64,000 nucleotides of DNA from Salinicoccus halodurans (GCF_900114445.1 NZ_FOTB01000003.1:1-64000); one strand, 5' to 3'; positions 9,076 through 19,016 are shown, counted from the stretch's first letter. Translations and numbers: made by a program. Notes: generated by a model from the letters alone, not told the origin.

Positions 9076-9954
9076 TTATCTCCTTAAAGCTCTTACTATG
9101 AATAGAATTGCAACAAGAGCCAGGAGTATGACACCGACAAGAATCACAGTAAGGTTATTTGAAGATCCCCCATCCTGATCAGCCATCACCTGATCATCCG
9201 TCTCAATACTCTCTTCGGCAGGTGTTTCTTCCAACACGAAAGTAATACCGCGTTTACCACGGTCTTCAACGCTCAGGCTGAGCATTTCCTTTTCAGCAGT
9301 GTACCCTTCAGGGGTTTCCACCTGAAGTTCATATTCGCCGGACGGCACTTCTGTAAAAGAGAAATTTCCATTTTCATCGGTTGTCACTTCATCTTTTTTG
9401 TCCCCTGTCAAAGTGACAGTGACAGCCTCAAGACCGGCATCATCAGAAAGGACCTTTCCTGCAATGGAAAACTCATCCACTTCCGCTTTATTAATCGTCA
9501 CTTCTGTCGTTTCCTCCACGGTTTCAGGTTCGACATAGCTTTCCTCCGTCGGTTCTTCTGTTATCTCTTCAGTCACTTCCTCGGTGACCTCTTCCGTCCA
9601 TTCCTCCACCTTTTGCTCAGCAGTCTCTTCCTCATAATAGAATTCTTCTGTGGATTCCTCATAACTTTGATAAGGTTCTTCAGTCGTCTGCTCATATTGG
9701 GGCTGCTCATTCTGCGGGGGCACATATTCATCTGCAGGTTCTTCAGTCTTGTTGTAATTCTCTTCAACCGACTCCTCTGTCGCTTCTTCTGTCGTTTCTT
9801 CAGATATCTGCTGCTCCGTCGATTCTTCAGTCGTCTGTTGTTCCGCCGATTCTTCAATAGAAGTTTCTTCTGCTGTGTTTGCCGCAACACCCGGAACCGG
9901 AAGCAATATTAAAAGCAGTGCAATGACTGCTGACCGTTTAATGGTATTTCTCAT
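9076..9954 (-). CDS. Acidic membrane-anchored surface protein with Cna-B-like domain
   Basis: 292 aa, no recognised name. An N-terminal signal peptide (about residues 1-25, cleaved near GVAA) is followed by a Glu/Thr-rich low-complexity stretch (about 26-160) of irregular TEEST/EEVTEE repeats. Next is one carboxypeptidase-regulatory or Cna-B-like beta-sandwich (about 165-240, with TDENGNFSFTEVPSGEYEL). A C-terminal membrane helix ends in RALRR. No LPXTG motif precedes the helix, so it is probably membrane-anchored rather than sortase-attached. The acidic stalk suits a halophile's surface, which is inference. TTAGGAGG precedes the start. Confidence 0.8.
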   Translation of the reverse strand: MRNTIKRSAVIALLLILLPVPGVAANTAEETSIEESAEQQTTEESTEQQISEETTEEATEESVEENYNKTEEPADEYVPPQNEQPQYEQTTEEPYQSYEESTEEFYYEEETAEQKVEEWTEEVTEEVTEEITEEPTEESYVEPETVEETTEVTINKAEVDEFSIAGKVLSDDAGLEAVTVTLTGDKKDEVTTDENGNFSFTEVPSGEYELQVETPEGYTAEKEMLSLSVEDRGKRGITFVLEETPAEESIETDDQVMADQDGGSSNNLTVILVGVILLALVAILFIVRALRR

Positions 9955-9987
9955 GACAGCCTCCTAAATCAATCTAATACCCTATAA

Positions 9988-10632
<645 letters not shown>

Positions 10633-10649
10633 TACCAGGGAGGCTATTT

Positions 10650-11258
10650 ATGTTTATTCCAAAGCATTTCGAAGTCACAGACATGAATGAAGTCAGGGAT
10701 TTTATCCGCAGCAATTCATTTGGGACCATTATAACCACCGATCAGGGCAGGCCCACAGCAACACATCTGCCGTTGGAATTGAATGAAATCGAGGGGGAGT
10801 ACTACATCACCGGCCACTTCGCAAAAGCAAATCCGCAATGGAAGACACTTGAAGAACAAAAGGAAGTCCTGATCATATACCAGGGACCTCATGCCTATAT
10901 ATCATCCACATGGTATGAAGATGAGAATGTATCGACATGGAATTACCAATCCGTCCACGTATACGGCACACCGTCAATACTGGATGAAGACGCATTAAAG
11001 GAAGATCTCAAACGCCTGATGCATAAATACGAAGGCCACAAGGAGAACGGTGCAGTATGGGAAAATACATCCGCTGACACGAAAAAGCAGATCAACGGCA
11101 TCGTCGGATTCAAAATCAAAGTGGAAGAAGTCCAGGCCGCATACAAGCTGAGCCAGAACAGAAATGAGAAAGACTATAAAAATGTCATAGACAAGTTATA
11201 TGAAGAGAAAGATCCGAATGCACATAAAGTCGCTGATGCGATGAAGAAACTGAGATAA
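10650..11258 (+). CDS. paiB: PaiB family FMN-binding negative regulator
   Basis: 202 aa, normal for PaiB. In B. subtilis paiB is the second gene of paiAB and is reported to repress sporulation and degradative-enzyme genes; the fold is a split-barrel FMN-binding protein. The characteristic ATHLPLELNE, GHFAKANPQW and TWNYQSVHVYG segments are present. AGGGAGG lies before the ATG. The partner paiA is immediately upstream. Its regulatory role in a non-sporulating coccus is unknown. Confidence 0.9.
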   Translation: MFIPKHFEVTDMNEVRDFIRSNSFGTIITTDQGRPTATHLPLELNEIEGEYYITGHFAKANPQWKTLEEQKEVLIIYQGPHAYISSTWYEDENVSTWNYQSVHVYGTPSILDEDALKEDLKRLMHKYEGHKENGAVWENTSADTKKQINGIVGFKIKVEEVQAAYKLSQNRNEKDYKNVIDKLYEEKDPNAHKVADAMKKLR

Positions 11259-11301
11259 GGGTTATTGCCCGGGAAATACAGCAAAACGAATCTTCATAAT
11301 A

Positions 11302-11343
11302 AAAATCCCATGCTGCAGATATTTATGTCATCTGCAGCACGGG
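11302..11343 (-). terminator. Terminator after queT
   Basis: 13-bp stem CCCATGCTGCAGA with TCTGCAGCACGGG (one G-T type mismatch), followed on the minus strand by ATTTTTATTAT. It lies between the convergent paiB and queT. Confidence 0.75.
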
Positions 11344-11361
11344 ACCTGATAAAAAATACTT

Positions 11362-11820
11362 CTATTTTATTGTCGGCAGGATCCTGTCACCAATTTTCGA
11401 GAATAAAAACGCTCCGATTGAAGTCGTAATCAATGTCGAGATCGTAATGGTGATAAAGCTGAACCAAAACGGTATGCCAAGCACCATCCATAGCATCAAA
11501 CCCACGAAAATACCGCAGAGTATGCTGTACTGTCCGACGTTGACCCAGATGTTTTTAATGAAATAGCTGATCGTATAGGAAATGACGGCGATGCCGACAC
11601 CCGTTAAAACATCCATGAAACCGAGACCTGAAAACAGATTGGCAATGCCGACACCTAAAATGATTCCCGGGATGTACTGGCGGTTGAAAAACGGAATAAC
11701 GGCGAGCATCTCGCTGACACGGATCTGGATCGCCATCGTCCCGATGGGATTGATCACCGTCGTTGCAACGTATAGAGCAGCGAGCAATGCATTATAAATC
11801 AATGTCCTGTTTTTGATAAT
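11362..11820 (-). CDS. queT: QueT family queuosine-precursor ECF S component, probable AUU start
   Basis: Hydrophobic protein with about 5-6 membrane segments and the family motif RVSEMLAVIPFF. QueT proteins are substrate-binding S components of ECF transporters taking up queuosine precursors such as preQ0/preQ1. A preQ1-I riboswitch sits directly upstream and supports this. The first standard start is TTG at 11802, 24 nt from the only Shine-Dalgarno (AAGGAG, 11827-11832). The in-frame AUU at 11820-11818 is 6 nt from it and adds the residues IIKNRTL before IYNALLAALY, as expected for the family. Translation probably starts at AUU (or AUC at 11817); a sequencing error is the alternative. Confidence 0.85.
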   Translation of the reverse strand: MIKNRTLIYNALLAALYVATTVINPIGTMAIQIRVSEMLAVIPFFNRQYIPGIILGVGIANLFSGLGFMDVLTGVGIAVISYTISYFIKNIWVNVGQYSILCGIFVGLMLWMVLGIPFWFSFITITISTLITTSIGAFLFSKIGDRILPTIK

Positions 11821-11826
11821 ATCAAT

Positions 11827-11865
11827 CTCCTTAGTTTTTTATACAGGGAGGATCTCGAACCTGTG
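11827..11865 (-). promoter_or_regulatory. preQ1-I riboswitch with embedded Shine-Dalgarno
   Basis: Minus strand reads CACAGGTTCGAG, ATCCTCCCTG, then ATAAAAAACTAAGGAG. This matches the preQ1 class I aptamer: a CAGG/CCTG P1 stem, a C/U-rich loop, and the conserved AUAAAAAACUAAGG tail that docks as a pseudoknot. The tail itself is the queT ribosome site, so ligand binding should hide it and shut off translation. It closely resembles the B. subtilis queC aptamer. Confidence 0.88.
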
Positions 11866-11895
11866 ATAAAAACACTTTCAAATTTAACCTTATAA

Positions 11896-11924
11896 ATTTT
11901 ACACCATGCATGATCATTTTACAA
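11896..11924 (-). promoter_or_regulatory. queT promoter
   Basis: Minus strand -35 TTGTAA (11919-11924), 17-bp spacer, -10 TAAAAT (11896-11901), about 30 nt upstream of the riboswitch aptamer. Confidence 0.65.
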
Positions 11925-11943
11925 TATGAAATGGGGAAATATC

Positions 11944-12099
11944 ATGAAGTATATCGTATTGCTACGCGGTGGAGCCTACGGGGCAAAGATCAACAATAAC
12001 CGTCTTGAGGGAAAATCGAAACTGTCACTTACAAGCCGCAATCAGAATACAATGGAAAAACTTTTTGTAAAAGCACAAGAAATGGAAGGAGATTTTTAA
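11944..12099 (+). CDS. Small hypothetical protein, possible DUF1697 remnant
   Basis: 51 aa beginning MKYIVLLRGGAYGAKINNNR. The opening resembles the start of DUF1697 proteins (MKYIALLRGINVGG type), but the rest of that roughly 180-aa family is missing. Only a weak GGGGA lies before the ATG. It may be a decayed gene or a random ORF. It converges on the gene ending at 12114. Confidence 0.3.
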   Translation: MKYIVLLRGGAYGAKINNNRLEGKSKLSLTSRNQNTMEKLFVKAQEMEGDF

Positions 12100-12113
12100 T
12101 CGCCCTTCGTGCA

Positions 12114-12506
12114 TCACAACTTTCTCATATCCCAGCTTCTAAAGCCAACGACTCTCTGATGTTCATGAAATTCCTTGAACAATGCGAGCGTGTCCTCATA
12201 TCTGACGCCGTCATTGATGTAAATTCTTCCATAATCATAAGAACCTTTAGATGGTAAAGCTTCCACCCGGTAGACGCCGTCTTCGCCCACAGCCTGGAGA
12301 CTTTCGATTTCCAGACCCGAATTCATATAACCCAGATGTATGAATTCCCCGGCGGGACCCGATACAGCAGTCTTCACCGCTTTTTCAATCTGCGCCCAAT
12401 CAGGTTCCATAACCTTTCCATCACCGTCGGCCAGCAGCCAATATTTTTCTGCAGGTGCCGTTTCACCCTGCTTATCATTCTTCTTGAAAAAATCAAACAG
12501 TCCCAT
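12114..12506 (-). CDS. Hypothetical cytosolic protein
   Basis: 130 aa from an ATG preceded by GAGGGG; an in-frame upstream codon adds 10 residues without a better ribosome site. It begins MGLFDFFKKND, a short amphipathic lead. A compact acidic domain follows with WLLADGDGKVMEPDW, GEFIHLGYMNSGLEIESLQA and GRIYINDGVRYEDTLALFKEF. No membrane segment or catalytic motif is seen and I do not recognise a family. It stands alone between convergent and divergent neighbours. Confidence 0.65.
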   Translation of the reverse strand: MGLFDFFKKNDKQGETAPAEKYWLLADGDGKVMEPDWAQIEKAVKTAVSGPAGEFIHLGYMNSGLEIESLQAVGEDGVYRVEALPSKGSYDYGRIYINDGVRYEDTLALFKEFHEHQRVVGFRSWDMRKL

Positions 12507-12614
12507 GGATATCCACCCCTCTTTTATAGTACTCACAAAACTTAAATCTTAAATCCATCATACATTACTTTTCTTCCTCTAATATGTAAACTGTACATAA
12601 AGGATGTGAGAGTA

Positions 12615-13505
12615 ATGAATTTGAACGCAATAGAAGTACTATACCTGCACTTTGTCAATGGGAGAACCCATTATGAAGCGGTGATGTATGACTTCTGGAT
12701 TACTCAATATTCATCGAAGGCGGAAGATCTAATAGAATCGCTGCTGGAGAAAGAAGTAATTTATAGGAACGATGATCTTTCAGTGACTTTGAAAAAGCTG
12801 AAAGTCCCAGAACTGAAGCACTTGTTAAGACACAGCGGCATCAAAATCTCAGGCAACAAAAATGCATTGATCGAAAGGATAATAGACAACCGTCGTTTCA
12901 TTGACTTAAAAAATGAGAACCTTAAAAGTGTCTATACCGTAAAAGATGTCTATAAGCCTTTCTTTGAGAAAACGGATTTCATAAACTACTTTCACTTTAA
13001 CGGCCATATCAGCGTGTATGAAGCTTATGCCTACTACCTGGTCCACCCTGATAAGTCATCAGAAGAGATTATTACAGGACTGCTGCAGGAAAATATTGAA
13101 AACAGCATCAACACTCCTAATAAATATAATGCAATCAAGTCATTCCAGCTGCTCTCTCATTTTTATCAGGAAGAAATGAACGATCCGGAATCTTCCATAC
13201 ACTATCTCAATAATTTCACTATGCTCATCATTCTTCAATCCATTTTGAGTTATCCATCATATAAGACTCTCCAGTCAGGCAGTCATTTCAATATTGATAA
13301 CTTCACTGCTGACAAATACAGAACAATCCTCGATACCGGCCTGATGACACCGTATACGTTGTATCATGCGTTAGTTGATGACACGGATAACCTTCCCTAT
13401 TCATATAAAATCCGGAACAAGGCGGCAAGGTTCATTATTGATCATGTGATGGATGACGAGGATGCTGAAATAAAATTAAGAAGCCTGCTGGATGATGAAG
13501 AATAA
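12615..13505 (+). CDS. SAP-domain-containing protein
   Basis: 296 aa from the ATG at 12615 (AAAGGA about 10 nt upstream; a GTG at 12606 is possible). Residues about 60-90 (LKKLKVPELKHLLRHSGIKI through NKNALIERI) form a SAP helix-extension-helix, a nucleic-acid-binding motif. The rest is helical with no catalytic signature. SAP proteins of this type are common in Staphylococcaceae but unassigned. Function unknown. Confidence 0.7.
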   Translation: MNLNAIEVLYLHFVNGRTHYEAVMYDFWITQYSSKAEDLIESLLEKEVIYRNDDLSVTLKKLKVPELKHLLRHSGIKISGNKNALIERIIDNRRFIDLKNENLKSVYTVKDVYKPFFEKTDFINYFHFNGHISVYEAYAYYLVHPDKSSEEIITGLLQENIENSINTPNKYNAIKSFQLLSHFYQEEMNDPESSIHYLNNFTMLIILQSILSYPSYKTLQSGSHFNIDNFTADKYRTILDTGLMTPYTLYHALVDDTDNLPYSYKIRNKAARFIIDHVMDDEDAEIKLRSLLDDEE

Positions 13506-13535
13506 TTTACTATCAGCCTGAAAAGTTACAGGATT

Positions 13536-13581
13536 AAAAAAAGCAGCGTTTGCCCTTTTTCCAGGCAACCGCTGCTTTTTT
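13536..13581. terminator. Bidirectional terminator
   Basis: Long stem with AAAAAAGCAGCG on the left arm and CGCTGCTTTTTT on the right arm plus an inner TTGCC/GGCAA pairing. A/T runs on both sides serve the convergent SAP-domain and BCCT genes. Confidence 0.85.
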
Positions 13582-13597
13582 ACATTCTCTTATACTT

Positions 13598-15232
13598 CTA
13601 TTTCTCTTCTTCTGTCTCCGGCGCTGTTTCATCCGGAAGTGCTTCTTCGAAAGCGACACGTTTCTCTTCCAGTTCTTTTTGGGTCTGTTCTCTGTAGCTC
13701 GGCTCATAAACGAGCTGTTTTCTTTCGAGCTCCAGAATATCGTGTTCACTGCGCAGGGCTTTGAACAGAGATATCGCTAACAGTATGACTATAAATGTGA
13801 ATGGGAATGCCGCAATCAGCATAGCCATCTGCACTGCCCCTAAACCGCCTGACCAGAGGAGCACTATTGCTGTTCCAGCAAGAATGACACCCCAGATCAT
13901 CTTAATTTGGAGTGGCGGGTTCAAGCTACCACCTGTTGTAAGCATACTGAGTACGAATGTACCACTATCGGCAGACGTGACGAAGAATGATGCAATAAGC
14001 AATACTGCAATTCCCATGATTAATGCCGCAGCCGGATAGTTCTCGAGGAATGCGAACAATGCGACTTCATTACCCTGGGCCTCCATAAGGCTGTAAAGAC
14101 CGCCACCAAGGATGTTGTCTGCTTCAATACCTGCAACACCGAAGATCGCGAACCAGATTGCACTGAACAGGACCGGTACACCGGTGACACCGAGAATGAA
14201 TTCACGGATTGTCCTGCCGCGTGATACACGTGCGATGAAACTACCAACGAAGGCAGCCCAACCTATCCACCAAGCCCAGTAGAATAAAGTCCAATCGTTC
14301 AGGAAGCCTCTGTCTCCGACGAATGAATTCATATTGAATGTCATACCTACCAGATTTTGAAGGTAGTTTCCTGTGTTTGTCATAAATGCTTCAACCATCT
14401 GGATAGATGAACCGAAGATAAAGACAAAGACCATTAATGCAATTGCGATGATCACGTTACCCATACTCAGGTAGCGGATTCCTTTATTTACGCCAGTCGA
14501 TGCGGAAACAATAAAGGCGACCGTAATAATCAGGATAATAATGGTCTGCGTCACAAGATTATTATCTATTGCATCAAAACTGTAGCTCAAACCAGCTGTG
14601 ATCTGTGTGGCACCGAGTCCTAGCGACGTTGCGATACCAAAAATAGTTCCGAATACGGCAAGAACATCAATGCTGGTGCCAAGCCCGCCATTTGCTTTAT
14701 TACCAAGTATCGGTGTAAGCGCCGAACTCATTAATAGTGGTGATTTGTGTCTAAAATTAAAGTATGCCAGCGCAAGACCGACAACTGCATATACTGCCCA
14801 TGGATGGAATCCCCAGTGGAAGAGCGTATACTGCAGTGCTTCCTGTGATGCACCAGGCGTTGCCCCTTCTCCCAGTACAGGTGGATTATAGTAGTGAGTA
14901 AGCGGTTCTGTAACTCCGTAGAACACGAGTCCGACACCCATACCCGCAGTAAACAGGAATGAGAACCATGTGAAATAGCTGTACTGGGCTTTTTCATTCT
15001 GTTTGCCCAACCTGATTTTACCGTATGGGCTGATAACCAGGAACGCCGCGAATATAACAAAACCGGTCATTGCCAGCATGTATACCCAGCCGAACTTGTT
15101 TGATATGAAGTCATTGATATAGCCTAGGACCGTCCCAAGATTTTCCGGGAAAATCGCTCCCCATAGAATAAATACAAATGCTATGGAAAGGGAGACATAA
15201 AAGACCGGTGTGACTTTTGATCTGTTGATCAT
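13598..15232 (-). CDS. BCCT family betaine/choline/carnitine transporter
   Basis: 544 aa, about 12 membrane segments. BCCT carriers import compatible solutes with Na+ or H+. Visible motifs are FLFTAGMGVGLVFYGVTEP in TM3 and the family signature DWTLFYWAWWIGWAAFVG followed by RVSRGRTIREF. The C-terminus is a charged Glu-rich tail of about 60 residues, as in osmoregulated members. Substrate cannot be read from sequence; glycine betaine (OpuD-like) is the most likely. GGAGG lies before the ATG. Confidence 0.9.
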   Translation of the reverse strand: MINRSKVTPVFYVSLSIAFVFILWGAIFPENLGTVLGYINDFISNKFGWVYMLAMTGFVIFAAFLVISPYGKIRLGKQNEKAQYSYFTWFSFLFTAGMGVGLVFYGVTEPLTHYYNPPVLGEGATPGASQEALQYTLFHWGFHPWAVYAVVGLALAYFNFRHKSPLLMSSALTPILGNKANGGLGTSIDVLAVFGTIFGIATSLGLGATQITAGLSYSFDAIDNNLVTQTIIILIITVAFIVSASTGVNKGIRYLSMGNVIIAIALMVFVFIFGSSIQMVEAFMTNTGNYLQNLVGMTFNMNSFVGDRGFLNDWTLFYWAWWIGWAAFVGSFIARVSRGRTIREFILGVTGVPVLFSAIWFAIFGVAGIEADNILGGGLYSLMEAQGNEVALFAFLENYPAAALIMGIAVLLIASFFVTSADSGTFVLSMLTTGGSLNPPLQIKMIWGVILAGTAIVLLWSGGLGAVQMAMLIAAFPFTFIVILLAISLFKALRSEHDILELERKQLVYEPSYREQTQKELEEKRVAFEEALPDETAPETEEEK

Positions 15233-15644
15233 TGATAAATCCTCCTAAATAGATTTGTATCGTTTACTTTTCTTATAGAACTAAAATAAATCCGGGCGGT
15301 CATCCAGAAACAGACAGTCCATTTTTAATGTTGCTCCATTAATTTAAGATGGTGCAGAGTAAATCACAAATAAAAAAAGAACCTTAAATTAAATAACATT
15401 CATAAAATGAAATTTCAATCTACAGCCCAAATATGATTTAGTTATATAAGAAATCTAAGCACTTACAACATTCACCATCGTAACACGTAACCAATAGCAA
15501 GAGAACAGCTGTAAGGAAATGAATACGCTTACCATTGATTTTCCAGGAAAATTTACAACTTTCGACTTAGTACAGCCTCCTTATGTGGTAAACGCACTCC
15601 TATATACCTGCAGATAAATATTAAAAATGCAGGTTCAAAATCAT
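15233..15644. other. Gene-free stretch upstream of BCCT gene
   Basis: A/T-rich intergenic DNA. I see a short hairpin CCTGCA/TGCAGG (15608-15632) and no convincing ORF, riboswitch or RNA gene. The BCCT gene probably has its promoter here, but no strong consensus stands out. Confidence 0.4.
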
Positions 15645-15682
15645 TTTAAAAGCTGCATATCACATCTCATGCAGCTTTTAAA
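15645..15682 (-). terminator. Terminator after SNF2 helicase gene
   Basis: Perfect 14-bp stem TTTAAAAGCTGCAT/ATGCAGCTTTTAAA around a 10-nt loop, immediately downstream of the helicase stop. Confidence 0.75.
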
Positions 15683-15687
15683 TTTCA

Positions 15688-17826
15688 TTATACCGCCTGC
15701 TTTTCAGCAAGACGTCTTTTTTCAAGTTCCAGCACCTGCTGCTGAAGTGAAGCATCCGATTCTTCACGCCTGTCCTGAACAATATCTGCAACTTCGGAAT
15801 CCCTGGCATAAAGATTAAACAACTGTGACTTTTCATCAAGAAGCTCCATCATACTCACATCTATACTGTCTTCAGTCAATAATCTGTACACCACGACATT
15901 CCGCGACTGTCCCATGCGGTATGCCCTGCTGATTGCCTGTTCTTCAATAGATGGCTTCCATTGGGGTTCACATAAAATGATGATATTGGCAGCCTGTATA
16001 TTCAGCCCCACGCCGCCTGCGGTAATCTGCGATACCAATACTGCTCCCGGTTCCGCTGCTGTGAAGTCATCGATAATCTGCTGTCTTTCGGCATTGGGTA
16101 TATCTCCTGTAATTGCAGGAAATGACGGCCCTGTTAAATGGTTCTGAACAACAGTGATCACGTCTCTGAAAAATGAGAATACCAGCACTTTATGACCATT
16201 TTCTTTTGCCTCTTCGCAAATATCCACAAGAGCTTCAAGTTTGGGAGAATCTGCAGGCGTCCCGCCTGCCCATGCCGCACGCCGCATCTTCATCATTTGG
16301 CTTGAAGCGACCGCATTTTCATATATCCCCTGCTCAGTTTCACTGAAATCAGACCACTGTTCGATTACTTCCAATTCAGGCAGTTCACCCAGTACATCTG
16401 CACGGTTGCGTCGCAGGTAAACCGGTGCGATTTCCCTTTTGAATTTTTGCGGTTCGAGCAGATGCAGCTCATTTGATAATTTCAGAGCTACACGGGGTTG
16501 TAACACACTTAGAAGTTGTTTCATCTCCTCCAGGCGGTTTTCGAGTGGAGTGCCGCTCATATATACGGCGTATTCCGCCTGTTCGGATAACTCATAGACA
16601 CTTTTAGACCGCTTCGCTCCAGGATTTTTGACAAAATGTGCTTCATCTACGATCAGTATATCCAACTTTTCAATTTTATCTTTATCCATGTTGCGCGTAT
16701 GGCTGAAAGTGGTGATGAGCACCCCTTCATTTTCCAGCCAGTCATCAAATGCTTTATCCCTGTTTTTTCCGTGGTATACATACGTGTTGATATCCGAAAA
16801 CTTATTCACTTCCCGCTTCCAGTTGGCCACAACACTGAGTGGACAGACGACAATCGAGTAAGATTTTCCGGCATTCCTTAAATGATTGATTGCCGCCAGC
16901 GCCTGGATCGTCTTGCCGAGCCCCATTTCATCTCCAAGCAATATCCTTTTATTATGAAGGATGTATTTCGCACCGAACTCCTGGTAATGACGCAACGTAA
17001 GCCCCTTCAGACCTGTAGTCTCAAGCGGAAATCCGTTCACCGCTTCCACAATTTCAGAAGGGATATCAGCCGCCGACTTTTTCTGTGTATATCCGGTCCC
17101 ATTCTCGATTTCAGTGTAGTATTTGATGTTGTTGGATATAAAGTCATCCCTGAGAAATTCATTGCTCACTCCGAAATTGATAATTTTATCGTAATTCTTT
17201 CTGATTGTATCCATACTGGATAACAAGTCACTCTCATTCAAAGCATCGATTTCCCGGGAAATCTTTCCTTTGGCTTCTTTCGACTGGAACAAGCTCATAA
17301 AGAAATTCTTCTGGGTCTTTATTACATCAAACCGGTCTTTGAACTCCTTGCCAAGCTGATCGATTTCTTCCAGTAAGTGTTCTCTGTCGATTAGAATCTG
17401 CTGCTTTGAATAAATTGTTCTCAATACGTCGTAATCCAGTTCCGACAGATTGTCAGGATCGATCCTTCCCTGCACCCGGGCGTGAACAGATTGCTTAATT
17501 CTTGATACTGCATCATGCAGAGGATAGGCGGACTTCTCCCCTACACCGCGAATTTGCAGGAATTGTTCCGGCGTGCAGTCCGCCACATCATATATGGACT
17601 TGAAACCCGCATTGACCAGATTGTTTATAGGCATGCCTTTCTCAATCGTAGAAATCGTATCGATGTGCATTTCTTTCAGCCTACCCTGGGCAATATGAGT
17701 TTTGACATGCTGCCATAACTCATTGATTTTCGGATTAAAATAATCCTCACCATACTTCCTGATTTCTGTAATTTTCGAATCAAGTTCCTTTTCAATTTTT
17801 ATGACATCTTTTTTGTTATTGATCAT
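15688..17826 (-). CDS. SNF2-family DEAD/DEAH helicase-like ATPase
   Basis: 712 aa. The N-terminal 150 residues include a helix-hairpin-helix-like segment (FLQIRGVGEKSAYPLHDAVSRI). The SNF2 ATPase core follows: Walker A GDEMGLGKTIQ (about residue 300), DEAH Walker B in LIVDEAHFVKN, MSGTPLENRLEEM (motif III) and a C-terminal helicase domain with VSQITAGGVGLNIQAANIII and QAISRAYRMGQ. Such proteins translocate on double-stranded DNA; a role in repair or chromosome remodelling is inferred. It is monocistronic with its own terminator, and no restriction or phage genes adjoin. Confidence 0.88.
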   Translation of the reverse strand: MINNKKDVIKIEKELDSKITEIRKYGEDYFNPKINELWQHVKTHIAQGRLKEMHIDTISTIEKGMPINNLVNAGFKSIYDVADCTPEQFLQIRGVGEKSAYPLHDAVSRIKQSVHARVQGRIDPDNLSELDYDVLRTIYSKQQILIDREHLLEEIDQLGKEFKDRFDVIKTQKNFFMSLFQSKEAKGKISREIDALNESDLLSSMDTIRKNYDKIINFGVSNEFLRDDFISNNIKYYTEIENGTGYTQKKSAADIPSEIVEAVNGFPLETTGLKGLTLRHYQEFGAKYILHNKRILLGDEMGLGKTIQALAAINHLRNAGKSYSIVVCPLSVVANWKREVNKFSDINTYVYHGKNRDKAFDDWLENEGVLITTFSHTRNMDKDKIEKLDILIVDEAHFVKNPGAKRSKSVYELSEQAEYAVYMSGTPLENRLEEMKQLLSVLQPRVALKLSNELHLLEPQKFKREIAPVYLRRNRADVLGELPELEVIEQWSDFSETEQGIYENAVASSQMMKMRRAAWAGGTPADSPKLEALVDICEEAKENGHKVLVFSFFRDVITVVQNHLTGPSFPAITGDIPNAERQQIIDDFTAAEPGAVLVSQITAGGVGLNIQAANIIILCEPQWKPSIEEQAISRAYRMGQSRNVVVYRLLTEDSIDVSMMELLDEKSQLFNLYARDSEVADIVQDRREESDASLQQQVLELEKRRLAEKQAV

Positions 17827-18002
17827 AGCACCCTCGCGAAGTTTGATTTATTCGGATACTTATTTAGTATTTATCTCATATTTTAAATCAGAAATGACTA
17901 CTTTTCGATCATCTTTATACATAGTTTTTTCTGAATATCTATATATTACCTTAACAAACTTCCAACCAAAATGACTTGAAGCTTGATTATCTGCTTCTGA
18001 GC

Positions 18003-18932
18003 CTATTCCATTTCGATGACATTCAACTCGTATATGAATTCTTCATCGAAACTGATATTGATATAGTTCGCCCCCTCCACGCGCGGGATATACGCCGGTG
18101 CATCCTCGATTTCTATCGTTTCAATGAATTCACTGCCACTGTAATAGCTGATGGAAGCGGGCACGGTGATGGCATAGTCCGCAGATGGATTATATTCCAG
18201 CGCCTCCGTGACAGCATGATTCTCAGTCTCTGCAAAGTTGCCATTTTCATCAATCACTTCACCGCGCATCAGGTTTTCTTCCGAAAGGAATTCCTGGCCG
18301 AACATGATCTGGCCGGCGAGATTTTCTTCCACAAGTTTACCTCTTCCGACAAGCTCTGCAGGGGTGGTATTCACTTCTTCCCCTTCCACGGCATCTTCCA
18401 TTGCAGCATTATAAAACTCAAGTTCATCCTTTCTGCTTTTTTCGATACTGAGCATTACACGATCAGCCTCAGGCACTTTTTCTATAATCAGAGAACCACC
18501 GTGTCCATAGTTGTTGGTTTTAATGAACTCTTCACCGTAATAATATGAAACATAGGAAGCCGCTGTAACGGTATAATCCTTTTTTGGATCATATGGAATA
18601 AAGTCCGTCCGTGCCATATGGCTGCGGGCGTCATCCTCTCCCTTGTAGTTTATCCAGAATCCTTCCTTGAAAGTCACATCAGAGAGCAGATCCTCCGGAG
18701 GCTGCTCTTCACTCTTTTCCGGCTTGCCATACCCTTCGGTATCGTCACCCTCTAGCTTATCTTCTATTTGTGTATCTGTTTCCTCCGAAGAAGCTGCCTC
18801 TTCTGTATCATCTTCCACAGTATTTTCTTCGGATGTTTCATCCTGGATTGCATTTTCATCCTCTGGCGGCTGTTCCTGATTGCATCCTACGAGGACAATG
18901 ATGCTCAATATTATAAATAATAAGAGTCTCAT
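18003..18932 (-). CDS. Putative lipoprotein, hypothetical
   Basis: 309 aa. A lipoprotein signal with lipobox IVLVGC places Cys at about residue 17. An acidic Glu/Asp/Thr-rich linker (about 18-75) follows, then two related beta-rich repeats: one around LSDVTFKEGFW to VPEADRVMLSIEKS, the other around AGQIMFGQEF to PRVEGANYINISFDEE. Each repeat contains a DYTVTAASYVSYYYGEEFI-like segment. The function is unknown; it is extracytoplasmic and membrane-tethered. GGGGTG lies before the start. Confidence 0.75.
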   Translation of the reverse strand: MRLLLFIILSIIVLVGCNQEQPPEDENAIQDETSEENTVEDDTEEAASSEETDTQIEDKLEGDDTEGYGKPEKSEEQPPEDLLSDVTFKEGFWINYKGEDDARSHMARTDFIPYDPKKDYTVTAASYVSYYYGEEFIKTNNYGHGGSLIIEKVPEADRVMLSIEKSRKDELEFYNAAMEDAVEGEEVNTTPAELVGRGKLVEENLAGQIMFGQEFLSEENLMRGEVIDENGNFAETENHAVTEALEYNPSADYAITVPASISYYSGSEFIETIEIEDAPAYIPRVEGANYINISFDEEFIYELNVIEME

Positions 18933-19016
18933 CCTTTCACCCCTGCCTCTTTATATGCTTTAAACCAATCATACAGTATTATTTATAAAATCTGAATATT
19001 TAAATTAATATATACT

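Noticed and set aside
9076-9200. Sortase-anchored (LPXTG) surface protein
   Set aside because: No LPXTG-like motif precedes the C-terminal membrane helix, and the tail RALRR alone is not enough.
9573-9912. Arg-rich and Phe/Leu-rich open frames over the surface protein gene
   Set aside because: Artefacts of the Glu/Thr-rich repeat codons read in other frames.
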